DNA of 46,371 nt from Tepidanaerobacter sp. EBM-38 (GCA_001896545.1 MPOT01000017.1:1-46371); one strand, 5' to 3'. Shown: positions 1 to 7,834, numbered from the stretch's first letter. Numbers and translations are program-made. The notes: a model not told the origin generated them from the sequence alone.

Positions 1-273
1 TTCCATTTCGAAATTTTTTTCGAGATATCCTTTTGAGTCAAGAATTTCTAACATTATTTCATATAAATCGAATTCTTTTATTTTAAATCCATAGTTCCCA
101 CTATTTACTTTGTCCTTTAAAAAATTGATATAATCCCTTACCAACATCTCATGTTGAGGTTCATAGTCAAAAATATAGTACCCAATCTCATTTCCAAGAC
201 CTTTGTTTTCCCTAAAAGATTTTTTGGTTATTGCAGGAAGTATTTTATCAAGTCTTTCTTTTGTTGTAGCCAC
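1..273 (-). CDS. brxB: BrxB (DUF1788) BREX phage-defence protein, N-terminal part
   Basis: This is the first 91 codons of a gene that runs off the left window edge. It starts at a GTG (273-271) six bases after a clear AGGAGG (285-280). The visible protein begins with a KERLDKILPAI helix, then GLGNEIGYYIFDYEP and HEMLVRDYI. The GLGNE...FDY(E/P)P pattern is what I recognise as the start of the DUF1788 family, known as BrxB. BrxB is a conserved core protein of BREX systems, which block phage replication alongside a host-DNA methyltransferase; its exact biochemical role is not settled. It follows brxA by 26 bases on the same strand, the usual BREX order, so brxC, pglX and pglZ are expected to the left, outside the window. 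Family call is from memory of the motif; the partial length limits certainty. Confidence 0.82.
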   Translation of the reverse strand, partial: MATTKERLDKILPAITKKSFRENKGLGNEIGYYIFDYEPQHEMLVRDYINFLKDKVNSGNYGFKIKEFDLYEIMLEILDSKGYLEKNFEME

Positions 274-299
274 AGCCTGCCTCCTTTCGATCGCAATAT

Positions 300-908
300 T
301 TAATCCAGTTTACCTAATAAGATATCAAGATATACAGTATCTCCTATTTCTTTTAAATGATCTACGACAGAATGTTCTATAATTGGTCTTACTATTTCTA
401 TTTTTTTACCTTTATTTTTAACAAGGCCGGATTCGGTCAGAATCCTTGAAATTACCTGCTTAAGCTTATAAAAGGTATAATCCGCCCAGGATGCCACCTT
501 AGCACTTTGCTCCTTTTTTCTGTCAAAAAATATATTAAAGTCCTTGTCCAAAATGAATCTATCCCCAAGTATGATTTTATCTTTATATACTTCATTCATA
601 AATTCAAAAAACAGCCTATCAGTTTTCATTATAGAATATATTGCTATGAGCTTACTTGTTTGTATGTCAGAATTTACTAACTTTTCTATGAAGAATCTAT
701 CCAGTGCATTTAGTCTAGTTATAACAGCTGATGCAATTTCTGCTTTTCTGGCATCAGTATTTACCTGGAATATATTGTCATAAAGTGATTTATTTCGGAT
801 TTGATATTCATCCTGCCCTTGTAAAACAAGCTTTGCAGCTTTTTTTATCTCTACATACAAAAATGATTGCGATTTAATTGTCGTCCTGTATTTCCATTTA
901 TTTTCCAT
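300..908 (-). CDS. brxA: BrxA (DUF1819) BREX system protein
   Basis: A 202-residue soluble protein beginning with KYRTTIKSQSFLYVEIKKAA and continuing with a stretch of the NIFQVNTDARKAEIASAVITRL type. This matches the DUF1819 family, called BrxA, the usual first gene of type I BREX operons and a small helical, DNA-binding-like protein. Length is typical. ATG start at 908 with GAGGT seven bases upstream. The next gene is brxB on the same strand, so this is the promoter-proximal end of a BREX operon. The C-terminal half (about 100-200) carries RDFILDKDFNIFF-like and KLKQVISRIL helices with no catalytic motif visible. The operon is bounded on its upstream side by the purine permease terminator at 994-1037, so the defence operon abuts ordinary housekeeping genes. 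Confidence 0.88.
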   Translation of the reverse strand: MENKWKYRTTIKSQSFLYVEIKKAAKLVLQGQDEYQIRNKSLYDNIFQVNTDARKAEIASAVITRLNALDRFFIEKLVNSDIQTSKLIAIYSIMKTDRLFFEFMNEVYKDKIILGDRFILDKDFNIFFDRKKEQSAKVASWADYTFYKLKQVISRILTESGLVKNKGKKIEIVRPIIEHSVVDHLKEIGDTVYLDILLGKLD

Positions 909-945
909 TGTATTACCTCATTTCGGGCCACTTTTACTTAATGTT

Positions 946-978
946 ATTATAGCACAAACATATTCAAAAGTAAGTCAA
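946..978 (-). promoter_or_regulatory. Possible promoter of the BREX operon
   Basis: On the minus strand a perfect TATAAT lies at 951-946, 38 bases before the brxA start. The best -35 hexamer, TTGACT at 978-973, is 21 bases away, which is longer than the usual 16-18. A weaker TTACTT at 973-968 gives 16. Either the promoter is weak or the spacing is adapted for an activator. Confidence 0.4.
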
Positions 979-993
979 ATCCCCCTAAAAAGC

Positions 994-1037
994 AAAAAAA
1001 GATTCCTGCATCTTTTTTTTGATGCAGGAATCTTTTT
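994..1037. terminator. Bidirectional rho-independent terminator
   Basis: A 12-bp perfect stem (GATTCCTGCATC at 1001-1012, pairing with 1021-1032) is flanked by A-runs on the left and T-runs on the right, so it can stop transcription from either side. It ends the purine permease transcript and lies upstream of the BREX promoter. Confidence 0.85.
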
Positions 1038-1078
1038 TAAGCAACTCTGATTTTTATGTCAAAACCAATTCTGATATA

Positions 1079-2413
1079 TTATCTTATAACTGCAAAGTAG
1101 AGTATGAATATGACAGCAAGAGCATACATTATCCAATGCACTTCTTTGCCTCTTCCACCTAATAGCATTACCGCCACATATGCTACGAATCCTATGGCAA
1201 GACCAAATGAGATGCTGAATGAAAATGGCATCATTATAATAGTCAGAAAAGCAGGAAATGCTTCATAGAAATCGTTGAAATTTATCTTATTTAAGCTGCT
1301 GGACATAAACACACCAACTAAGATTAGTGCAGGAGCTACTGCTTCACCAGGAACGGCCAAGGCAATAGGCGAAAAAATAATGCTTGCCGCAAACATTATT
1401 GCCACAACTACCGCCGTAAGTCCGGTCCTTCCGCCTTCACTTACTCCAGCAGTTGACTCTACATAAGTTGTTATTGTACTTGTGCCCATCAGGGAACCTA
1501 AAACTGTTCCGATAAAGTCTACAAACAGTGCTTTATTTCCACGCTCTAGTTTACCCTCTTTATCAATCATTCCGGTACGGCTCGCAACACCGACAAATGT
1601 GCCGATAGAGTCAAACATGTCTGTAAAAAACAGCGAAAATACCACAGGGAATAAAGATATCTGCATAACCTCTCTAATGTTCAGTTTGAATAAAGTTGGC
1701 GCAAGACTTGGCGGAAGTGATATTATGCTTGAAGGAAATTTTGTTATACCCATTGGAATACCAATGATGGTCGTTATTATAATGCCTAGTAAAATACCGC
1801 CTTTTACTCTCCTAGCTGTTAAAATTGCCATTATGACAAGGCCTATGACAGCCAGCAAAGGCCCGGGTTCTGCAAGATTGCCCAAATCTAAATACGTAGC
1901 CTCACTTGCAACTATAATACCTGCATTTTTAAGACCTATAAATGCTATGAACATTCCGATTCCTGCACCCATAGCGTGTTTTAAAGGCATTGGTATTGCA
2001 TTAATCAGAAGTTCCCTAAGTCCTGTAAGTGTTACTATGATTCCAATAATGCCGGAAATAAATACGGCTCCCAGAGCTGCCTGCCAAGAAAGTCCCACAC
2101 TGCCGACCATAACATAGGCAAAATAAGCATTCAAGCCCATGCCCGGAGCCAGGGCAAAAGGATAGTTAGCATATAGACCCATTAATAGTGTAGTAAGAGC
2201 CGATGCAAGAGCAGTGGCCATAAATACCGCACCTTTGTCCATCCCTGCCGCTTCTAATGTAATGGGATTTACAAAGAGTATATACGCCATTGTCACAAAA
2301 GTAGTTAGGCCTGCTAGGATTTCCGTTTTTGGATTTGTCCCATTTTTTGTTAGCTCGAATCTCCTTTCAAGCCAACTACTTGACCCATTTGGAATAGAGA
2401 TATCCTCCTTCAT
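1079..2413 (-). CDS. pbuG: Hypoxanthine/guanine permease, NCS2 family (PbuG/AzgA-like)
   Basis: A 444-residue polytopic membrane protein of the AzgA/PbuG branch (COG2252) of nucleobase:cation symporters, which take up hypoxanthine, guanine or adenine by proton symport. Seen in the sequence: an N-terminal soluble stretch ending in NPKTEILAGLTTFVTMAYI, a typical opening of this branch, then GLNAYFAY in the transmembrane core, FFTDMFDSIGTFVGV with the family's conserved acidic residues, and TSTITTYVESTAGVSEGGRTG near residue 310. The start is the ATG at 2413, eight bases after AGGAGG (2427-2422); the frame stays open to 2614 but that extension has no ribosome site and overlaps the promoter. Upstream is a strong promoter and an inverted pair of PurBox-like sequences, so purine-responsive repression by PurR is likely. 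Exact substrate cannot be told from sequence. Confidence 0.9.
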   Translation of the reverse strand: MKEDISIPNGSSSWLERRFELTKNGTNPKTEILAGLTTFVTMAYILFVNPITLEAAGMDKGAVFMATALASALTTLLMGLYANYPFALAPGMGLNAYFAYVMVGSVGLSWQAALGAVFISGIIGIIVTLTGLRELLINAIPMPLKHAMGAGIGMFIAFIGLKNAGIIVASEATYLDLGNLAEPGPLLAVIGLVIMAILTARRVKGGILLGIIITTIIGIPMGITKFPSSIISLPPSLAPTLFKLNIREVMQISLFPVVFSLFFTDMFDSIGTFVGVASRTGMIDKEGKLERGNKALFVDFIGTVLGSLMGTSTITTYVESTAGVSEGGRTGLTAVVVAIMFAASIIFSPIALAVPGEAVAPALILVGVFMSSSLNKINFNDFYEAFPAFLTIIMMPFSFSISFGLAIGFVAYVAVMLLGGRGKEVHWIMYALAVIFILYFAVIR

Positions 2414-2501
2414 TATAAAAGCCTCCTCATAAATTGTGCCTTCAATTAGTTGATATGATTTGTTTTTAAAAGAACTATAGCGTTTTGCTCGTACGTAAAA
2501 T

Positions 2502-2530
2502 ATCTTAACAAAGTAAGCACTTCTTGTCAA
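2502..2530 (-). promoter_or_regulatory. Promoter of pbuG
   Basis: On the minus strand TTGACA (2530-2525), a 17-base spacer and TAAGAT (2507-2502) form a strong sigma-A promoter. The predicted transcript starts near 2495 and leaves only about 80 bases of leader, too short for a purine riboswitch plus expression platform. Confidence 0.8.
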
Positions 2531-2533
2531 TAT

Positions 2534-2578
2534 AAAAACGAACAATGTATTTAATTGTTGAATATATAGTTCGTATGT
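2534..2578. promoter_or_regulatory. Inverted PurBox pair, probable PurR operator of pbuG
   Basis: Two copies of a box close to the Bacillus PurR consensus AWWWCCGAACWWT lie in opposite orientation: AAAAACGAACAAT at 2534-2546 on plus, and ACATACGAACTAT read on minus from 2578 to 2566. The CGAAC cores are 25 bases apart, close to the spacing known for PurR operators. The pair ends four bases upstream of the -35 hexamer. In B. subtilis pbuG belongs to the PurR regulon, which supports the reading. Confidence 0.68.
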
Positions 2579-2698
2579 TAATAAAAAGTTTTTTTCATTT
2601 CTATTATATAGCATTATAGTTACGTATTATAAACAGTAAAATCCTATCTTAAAATTTGGGCTTTTTGCTGCAGGTTTTTTATTATTTATTTATTATGA

Positions 2699-2704
2699 TA
2701 TAAT
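2699..2704 (+). promoter_or_regulatory. Possible -10 box for the ylqG-like gene
   Basis: TATAAT at 2699-2704 lies 44 bases before the start of the gene at 2749. No convincing -35 hexamer is present at the right distance in the T-rich stretch upstream, so this is a weak promoter call. Confidence 0.35.
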
Positions 2705-2748
2705 CAAATAAATATTGCAATTTAGACTTGGTCTTGTGAGGTGTTCCC

Positions 2749-3786
2749 ATGAAAATCTATTTACCCAAAACCCCTGATATGGGTGGAAGTTTTAAACCTC
2801 AAGATGTGATAAATGCTCATATAGTACAAAAAACCGAAAACGGGTATATTGTAAACATTTGTGGTGATGAGGTTTTTGCGCACTGCTTACTCGATCTGAA
2901 TATAGGCGATTTTCTTAAATTAAAACTAGTTGAATCTTCAGCATCACAAATCGTATTTAAAGTTGTGCAATATGAAGCAAAAGGAGAGTCGGAAGAAGTC
3001 ACATCAAGACCTTCAATGCCGTTTAACATGCCTCAAACCTTAGAAACCAATGCTGCATTAAAACTTTTAGCAAAACTTAACCTGCCCATAAAAAAAGAAC
3101 GTCTGACACTTATTATGGATTTACTAAGGCATGTTGTAAACAATAATGATAGTCAGGAATCTTCATTGGCCTTGGAAAGAGAATTATCCTCTCAATCTCA
3201 AAATTTATTATTCCATAAAGCACTGTCAAATTACATAAATAGCGACTCTATCTCTTTTGAAGACCAGGTTTTAGAACAACTTCAAGAATTTGTAGCACTT
3301 AAAGATGGAACTTCTACTTTACATAAAACTGCAATACATAATCGAACCGGGGCAGATATCATAAAAGATTACTTGGCATTAAAAGCTTTAAACTTCATAT
3401 ATAATGAAGATGGAAGTAATAGTATTTGCTTTTATACAGTACCTGTGCCTATATATCATAATATATACCTAAAGGTTCCTCACAACTTCTCTTCTCGTGA
3501 TAATACACAGGCGCATCATATATGCCTTAGTTTTATTATCAATACAAAAAACCTAGGAGCTGTGCTTATTGACTTGGTATATGCCAACGGAAAAATAACG
3601 GCATCATCCACCTTTGAAGATAAAAAAGCCTTAGATGCGGCTAAAAGGGTTTTAAGTATGAATAAGAGCGCTAGCAGTTTAATTAAAAGCATAAAACTTA
3701 AAGTCGGCAAGGTATCTGTTGATGATTTCTTCTTTGGCGAAATTAAAGAACAGCCCATGCCGACAGGAATAAATCTCATGGTTTGA
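2749..3786 (+). CDS. YlqG-like hypothetical protein (FliK-like C-terminus?)
   Basis: A 345-residue soluble protein with no signal peptide or membrane segment. The N-terminus (1-75) reads as a small beta domain (VINAHIVQKTENGYIVNICGD), the middle (100-190) as helical, and the C-terminal 150 residues alternate strands in a pattern like the hook-length-control domain of FliK (LGAVLIDLVYANGKI near residue 270). It precedes, by 28 bases, a stand-alone FlhB C-terminal domain protein; in B. subtilis the same pair is ylqG-ylqH. Function is unknown; the pairing suggests a FliK/FlhB-like interaction outside the flagellar operon. ATG start preceded by GAGGTG (2738-2743). I recognise it mainly from its neighbour, so the family call is an inference. 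Confidence 0.6.
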   Translation: MKIYLPKTPDMGGSFKPQDVINAHIVQKTENGYIVNICGDEVFAHCLLDLNIGDFLKLKLVESSASQIVFKVVQYEAKGESEEVTSRPSMPFNMPQTLETNAALKLLAKLNLPIKKERLTLIMDLLRHVVNNNDSQESSLALERELSSQSQNLLFHKALSNYINSDSISFEDQVLEQLQEFVALKDGTSTLHKTAIHNRTGADIIKDYLALKALNFIYNEDGSNSICFYTVPVPIYHNIYLKVPHNFSSRDNTQAHHICLSFIINTKNLGAVLIDLVYANGKITASSTFEDKKALDAAKRVLSMNKSASSLIKSIKLKVGKVSVDDFFFGEIKEQPMPTGINLMV

Positions 3787-3814
3787 TATTTTAAAGAGGT
3801 GAGCTAAAAATACC

Positions 3815-4120
3815 ATGACTGAAAAATCACCTGATTTTATAAAGAAAAAAGCAACCGCACTCAAATATAATAGCGCCGAAGATAATGCTCCGAAAATCAT
3901 CGCTTCCGGAAAAGGTATAATTGCAGAAAAAATTTTAGAACTTGCACAAGAGCATAATATAGCAATATACAAGGACCCGGCTTTAGTGGAAGCATTGGTT
4001 CAACTTGAAGTAGGGCAGGAAATTCCTCTTGAACTCTATCAAGCCGTAGCAGAGATACTGGCATTTATTTATTCTGTTGATAGGGAAAGCTTTTTTGAAT
4101 CTTATTTTGACGATGATTAG
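3815..4120 (+). CDS. Stand-alone FlhB C-terminal domain protein (FlhX/YlqH-like)
   Basis: A 101-residue protein corresponding to only the cytoplasmic C-terminal domain of FlhB/YscU, the type III export switch protein. Visible family features: KKATALKYNSAEDNAPKI, equivalent to the region just after the autocleavage loop, then IIAEKILELAQEHNIAIYKDPALVEAL and IPLELYQAVAEILAFIY. The FlhB cleavage motif NPTH is absent and no membrane helices are present, which is normal for the FlhX/YlqH group. In some bacteria such proteins can substitute for the cleaved part of FlhB; in others the function is unknown. GAGGTGAG precedes the ATG by 11 bases. Its stop codon overlaps the stop of the convergent mgtC-like gene by four bases, with no terminator between them. 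Confidence 0.85.
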   Translation: MTEKSPDFIKKKATALKYNSAEDNAPKIIASGKGIIAEKILELAQEHNIAIYKDPALVEALVQLEVGQEIPLELYQAVAEILAFIYSVDRESFFESYFDDD

Positions 4121-4788
4121 TCAAATTCTGCTGTTATATCATATACTCCATCTATTTCTTTTAGCTTTTGCTTAATTTCTTCAAATTCCAATTTATTAAT
4201 TTTGGGTATCATTAAAGTTATCTGCAACTTATTTTCTTCGATGGTTTCCATTTTAATATTTTTAATACTGATATTCATCTCACCCAAGCATGACCCTACC
4301 CTACCCAACTGACCCGGGTTATCTTCTATAACTACAAAGAGTGATTGTAAAAACTTTCTTTGGATGATTATCTGGTCTAATTTATTAAAGGTTACAAGTG
4401 TTATAAGTATCAACACTGTAGCTAAAGCAGCGCCATAATAAAAGCCAGCTCCAATCGCCAAGCCAATTGCCGATACAGCCCATAAACTGGCAGCGGTAGT
4501 AAGGCCTTTAACGGTAGCTCCTTCTCTGATAATAGTGCCTGCGCCAAGAAAGCCTATACCGCTTACAACTTGTGCCGGTATTCTCCCCGGGTCTAGATTA
4601 GTCTTGCCTTGAAACTGGGTAAAAATGAATATTGATGTGAGCATAATTATAGCAGAACCCATACAGACCAGAATATGAGTTCTAAAACCTGCCGGTTTAT
4701 TTGTGCTTTCCCTTTCAAGGCCTACAATTCCGCCCAGCACAATCGACATTATCAGTCTTAATGTTAGCTCGGTATTACTTAAAACCAT
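4117..4788 (-). CDS. MgtC/SapB family membrane protein
   Basis: A 223-residue protein. The N-terminal 140 residues form the MgtC-type membrane domain with IVLGGIVGLERESTNKPAGFRTHILVCMG, then the conserved GIGFLGAGTI near residue 85 and GLTTAASLWAVSAIGLAIGAGFYY. The C-terminal 75 residues (from FVVIEDNPGQLGRVG) read as an ACT-like domain, common in longer members. Family members help survival at low magnesium or inhibit the F-type ATPase in pathogens; here the role is open. The start is the ATG at 4788 after AGGGGTG; the frame extends upstream to 4881 but into glpP and without a ribosome site. It sits 22 bases after glpP on the same strand and is probably co-transcribed with it. Confidence 0.88.
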   Translation of the reverse strand: MVLSNTELTLRLIMSIVLGGIVGLERESTNKPAGFRTHILVCMGSAIIMLTSIFIFTQFQGKTNLDPGRIPAQVVSGIGFLGAGTIIREGATVKGLTTAASLWAVSAIGLAIGAGFYYGAALATVLILITLVTFNKLDQIIIQRKFLQSLFVVIEDNPGQLGRVGSCLGEMNISIKNIKMETIEENKLQITLMIPKINKLEFEEIKQKLKEIDGVYDITAEFD

Positions 4789-4810
4789 TTTTTCACCCCT
4801 TTTTATTTTT

Positions 4811-5386
4811 TTATGATAAGTCCATATCCCATAAACTTTTTCTCGTAGTTGAAATGGCAATGGCACCCGAAGCCAACGCATTTTTTACTTCTTCTTCAGT
4901 TTCGATAAGTCCTCCCGCTATTAAAGGTGTTCTCACTCTTTCTGAAATTCTTTTTAGCGTCTTGGTTAATACTCCCGGCAAAATTTCAACTGCATCAGGT
5001 TCTACTTGATCAATGGTCCTGACAGCCGTATCCACTGCAAGGCTATCGAGGATAAATACTCGTTGTATGGTGAAAATTCCCATCCTGCGTGCACTAAGAG
5101 CTAAATTGCTTCTTGTTGTGATGATGCCATCTGGCCTGATTTCCTCTACAATATACTTGGTTCCTTCACTGTCCTTGCTTATTCCTTCGACAAGGTCAAT
5201 ATGCAAAAATGCCCTCTTCCCTGCTTTTTTTATGCAGTGAACCACGTACTTTATGTTTAAAATACTTCCCGTAAGTAAAAAAATGCACTTGGGTTTTCTG
5301 GACAGAGCCATATCCACATCATCAATATCTCTTATGGCCCCTATAATGGGATATTTTTTAATATCGGCTAAGATTTCGTTATTCAA
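4811..5386 (-). CDS. glpP: GlpP glycerol-3-phosphate-responsive antiterminator
   Basis: A 191-residue cytoplasmic protein of the GlpP family, TIM-barrel-like RNA-binding antiterminators that with glycerol-3-phosphate let transcription pass the terminator ahead of glpFK and glpD. Family marks: PIIGAIRDIDDVD at the N-terminus, IFLLTGSILN, HIDLVEGISKD, KYIVEEIRPDGIITTRSN, VEILPGV and PLIAGGLI. I choose the TTG at 5386, six bases after GGGAGTG; a GTG at 5395 lies inside that ribosome site and is unlikely. No glp gene lies in the window, so its targets are elsewhere. A good promoter precedes it and the mgtC-like gene follows. Confidence 0.9.
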   Translation of the reverse strand: MNNEILADIKKYPIIGAIRDIDDVDMALSRKPKCIFLLTGSILNIKYVVHCIKKAGKRAFLHIDLVEGISKDSEGTKYIVEEIRPDGIITTRSNLALSARRMGIFTIQRVFILDSLAVDTAVRTIDQVEPDAVEILPGVLTKTLKRISERVRTPLIAGGLIETEEEVKNALASGAIAISTTRKSLWDMDLS

Positions 5387-5461
5387 GAAATTCACTCCCG
5401 ATTTTTAAGGTTTATATAGCATAACATTACTACTCTTGTCTTTTTATAACTGTCTAAAAAG

Positions 5462-5490
5462 ATTATACCGCTATTTAATTTTTTGGTCAA
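5462..5490 (-). promoter_or_regulatory. Promoter of glpP
   Basis: On the minus strand TTGACC (5490-5485), a 17-base spacer and TATAAT (5467-5462), about 75 bases upstream of the TTG start. Confidence 0.78.
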
Positions 5491-5689
5491 TTTTACTACT
5501 TTTGTAGATTTAAAGTTGCTGAAATTTATTGCCTTGAAATGTATTACAATTAATTGGGAACTTTTTTTCTAAATAGCCGTCAAATATAATAAAGGCACAA
5601 AGAAGTATTTAGGGGGTGATAGTTATTTCTATATTCCTTTCAGAGTTCCTAGCATATAGCTTAAAAAATAGAGGAGGACTGAATTAAAA
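5491..5689. other. Intergenic leader of the SLH protein gene
   Basis: AT-rich stretch between the divergent glpP promoter and the SLH protein. A TATAAT at 5585-5590 could be the -10 of the plus-strand gene, but the T-run upstream offers no -35 hexamer. A ribosome-site-like AGGGGGTGATAG near 5610 is not followed by an open frame. I see no conserved RNA element. Confidence 0.4.
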
Positions 5690-7834
5690 ATGAAAAAATT
5701 ATTATCTTTAGTTTTAGTATTGACTTTTGCTTTCTCAATTGTCAGCCCTGCTATTGCTTTGGCTGACACGAGTATTTCCCAGGAAAAAGCGATAGAAAAG
5801 ATTAAAAAAATATTCGATACAACTATCTATGACCGATTCAATATAAATTACAATGAAAATGACGGTAACAAAAAGGTCTGGGAATTATACTGGTCCAAAT
5901 CAAAAGCACCATATGGCAGCTTAAGTGCAAGTATTGATGCGGAAACCGGCAATATCTTAAATATGTACATGTACAAAGGCTATGATCCTGACAGAAAAAC
6001 TTCGGCTATTCCTAAATACAGCAGGGAGCAGGCTATAGAAATAGCCAAAACCTTTGCCGAAAAATTACAGCCTTTGGAATTTGCCAAAACTAAATTGATT
6101 AACCGCGAAGAAATCATTTATCCTTTAAGTGTCAAAGATTACGATGACAGCTATTTCTTTAATTTTACCCGTATAGAAAGCAATATACCTGTTGAAAACG
6201 ATGGCATTTACATTAATGTAGATGCACATACAGGTGAAGTTGTAAGCTATTCCTTTAATTGGTCTTGGGAACCTTTACCATCTGCTGAAAAGGTGATTTC
6301 GCCAGAAGATGCAGAAAAAATTTTTAGTGATAAAGAAGGACTAAAGCTGATTTACCAGCGATATTACGACTACAGAACCCGGGAGGAAAATATTAAGCTC
6401 GTTTATACCCTTAGCTCCCAAAGATTTTTAATCGATGCGATAACGGGAGAACTGATTAATGATGTGTACTACGATAATTACAACATGGGAGCCGGCGAAG
6501 CACAAAAGGCGATGGATTCCGATTTCACGCCTGCGGAGGCAAAAGAAGTCGAAATTACAAAAAATTGCATATCAAAAGATGCCGCTGTAAATATTGTCAA
6601 GAAATACATTTCCATTCCCAATGATTATAAACAAAGTTGGGCAAATCTATATGAGGACTATGATAACCCTGACCAGAAAGTTTGGAGTATCAGTTGGGAA
6701 AAAAGCGATGACAACGGAGAAGGCGGATCAATTTACGCTCGGGTCAATGCAGTAACTTCAGAGCTGCTAAGTTTTGATTTTTACGATTATAGTAATCAGC
6801 CAAAGGAATTTAAGCAAAATTATGATAGAACAGCCGCCCAAAAGAAGGCTGAAGAGTTTTTAGAGAAAATCCAGCCGGAACGTTTTAAAGAAGTAAAGTT
6901 AGAAGAAGTAAACGAAAGAGTAGATGAGCTAGAAAAAATACGTGAACACAACTTTACCTATACGCGAATAGTTAACGGAATTCCTTATACTGCTAACGGA
7001 TTTAACTTAACTGTAGATGCACAAAGCGGCAATATAACCAGCTACCGTATGCAATGGCATGAAAGAGATTTTCCCAGTACAGATGGAATCTTAGCAAAAT
7101 CCGATGCAGAAGCTCGTTTCTTAAAAGATATAGGGCTAGAATTGGTTTATGCATCTATATACAACCCGAAGGATGATACTAATAGCTACAGACTGGTCTA
7201 CAGACCTAAAACCGCCAAATCATATACCTTCGATGCCTCTGATTTCAAGCCTTTAGACTATAAAGGTAGACCTATTGAAGAAGATGTTAAAACAATTTTT
7301 ACCGACATTAAAGGTCACTGGGCTGAAAATGATATTCAACTTTTAATAGACCTTGGTGTTATTAAATCTGCAGAAGACAAATTTTACCCTGATAAAAGCA
7401 TCACCGAAGGTGAATTTATCAAGCTTTTATTAATAGCTAAAAATCAAGGAATATCCGATGACATGGAATTGCAGCCTGTTGCCAAGTCAGAATCCGGCGA
7501 AGAAATTCAAAAATATGTCGATGTAGCTTTAAAATTGGGTTGGGTAAAACCAGGTGAGGTTGATATTAAAAGATTCCTTTCCCGTGAAAAAGCAGCGGCT
7601 TTTGTTGTAAGAGCTATGGGTCTGGAAAAGGTTGCATGTCTATCTGATATTTATAAAGACATTGCAAAGGATAGTGCTTCTATAAAACCTGAGTATAAAG
7701 GTCATGCCACTATAGCTATGGGCCTTAAACTTCTATCGGCTGACAATGGCAACTTCAAGCCAAAAACCGATGTTACTCGTGCACAAGCCGCAACAATTCT
7801 TGTAAAGATGCTTAAAAGCGATAGTAGCCAGTAA
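5690..7834 (+). CDS. Secreted YcdB/PepSY-repeat protein with C-terminal SLH domains
   Basis: A 714-residue exported protein. Residues 1-26 are a signal peptide (MKKLLSLVLVLTFAFS... cleaved after ALA). Residues about 30-500 hold repeated YcdB/PepSY-type modules of alpha-beta form: SLSASIDAETGNIL near 85, GIYINVDAHTGEVVSYSFNW near 185, a third at 280-365 and GFNLTVDAQSGNITSYRMQW near 445. The C-terminal 180 residues carry S-layer homology motifs: FTDIKGHWAENDIQLLIDLGVI at about 540, a second with FLSREKAAAFVVRAMGL, and a third ending FKPKTDVTRAQAATILVKML. SLH domains bind pyruvylated wall polymers, so the protein is probably anchored to the cell surface. PepSY modules are thought to inhibit or chaperone proteases, but the role here is unknown. 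AGGAGG with an 11-base spacer precedes the ATG. It appears to be a single-gene unit. Confidence 0.85.
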   Translation: MKKLLSLVLVLTFAFSIVSPAIALADTSISQEKAIEKIKKIFDTTIYDRFNINYNENDGNKKVWELYWSKSKAPYGSLSASIDAETGNILNMYMYKGYDPDRKTSAIPKYSREQAIEIAKTFAEKLQPLEFAKTKLINREEIIYPLSVKDYDDSYFFNFTRIESNIPVENDGIYINVDAHTGEVVSYSFNWSWEPLPSAEKVISPEDAEKIFSDKEGLKLIYQRYYDYRTREENIKLVYTLSSQRFLIDAITGELINDVYYDNYNMGAGEAQKAMDSDFTPAEAKEVEITKNCISKDAAVNIVKKYISIPNDYKQSWANLYEDYDNPDQKVWSISWEKSDDNGEGGSIYARVNAVTSELLSFDFYDYSNQPKEFKQNYDRTAAQKKAEEFLEKIQPERFKEVKLEEVNERVDELEKIREHNFTYTRIVNGIPYTANGFNLTVDAQSGNITSYRMQWHERDFPSTDGILAKSDAEARFLKDIGLELVYASIYNPKDDTNSYRLVYRPKTAKSYTFDASDFKPLDYKGRPIEEDVKTIFTDIKGHWAENDIQLLIDLGVIKSAEDKFYPDKSITEGEFIKLLLIAKNQGISDDMELQPVAKSESGEEIQKYVDVALKLGWVKPGEVDIKRFLSREKAAAFVVRAMGLEKVACLSDIYKDIAKDSASIKPEYKGHATIAMGLKLLSADNGNFKPKTDVTRAQAATILVKMLKSDSSQ

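Noticed and set aside
1482..2117. Long open frame on plus, opposite pbuG
   Set aside because: It lies inside the coding region of a clear permease, has no ribosome site, and its product is a mirror of the hydrophobic codons; it is a shadow.
2414..2620. Guanine riboswitch ahead of pbuG
   Set aside because: The conserved purine-aptamer loop sequences are not present, and the promoter lies too close to the gene.
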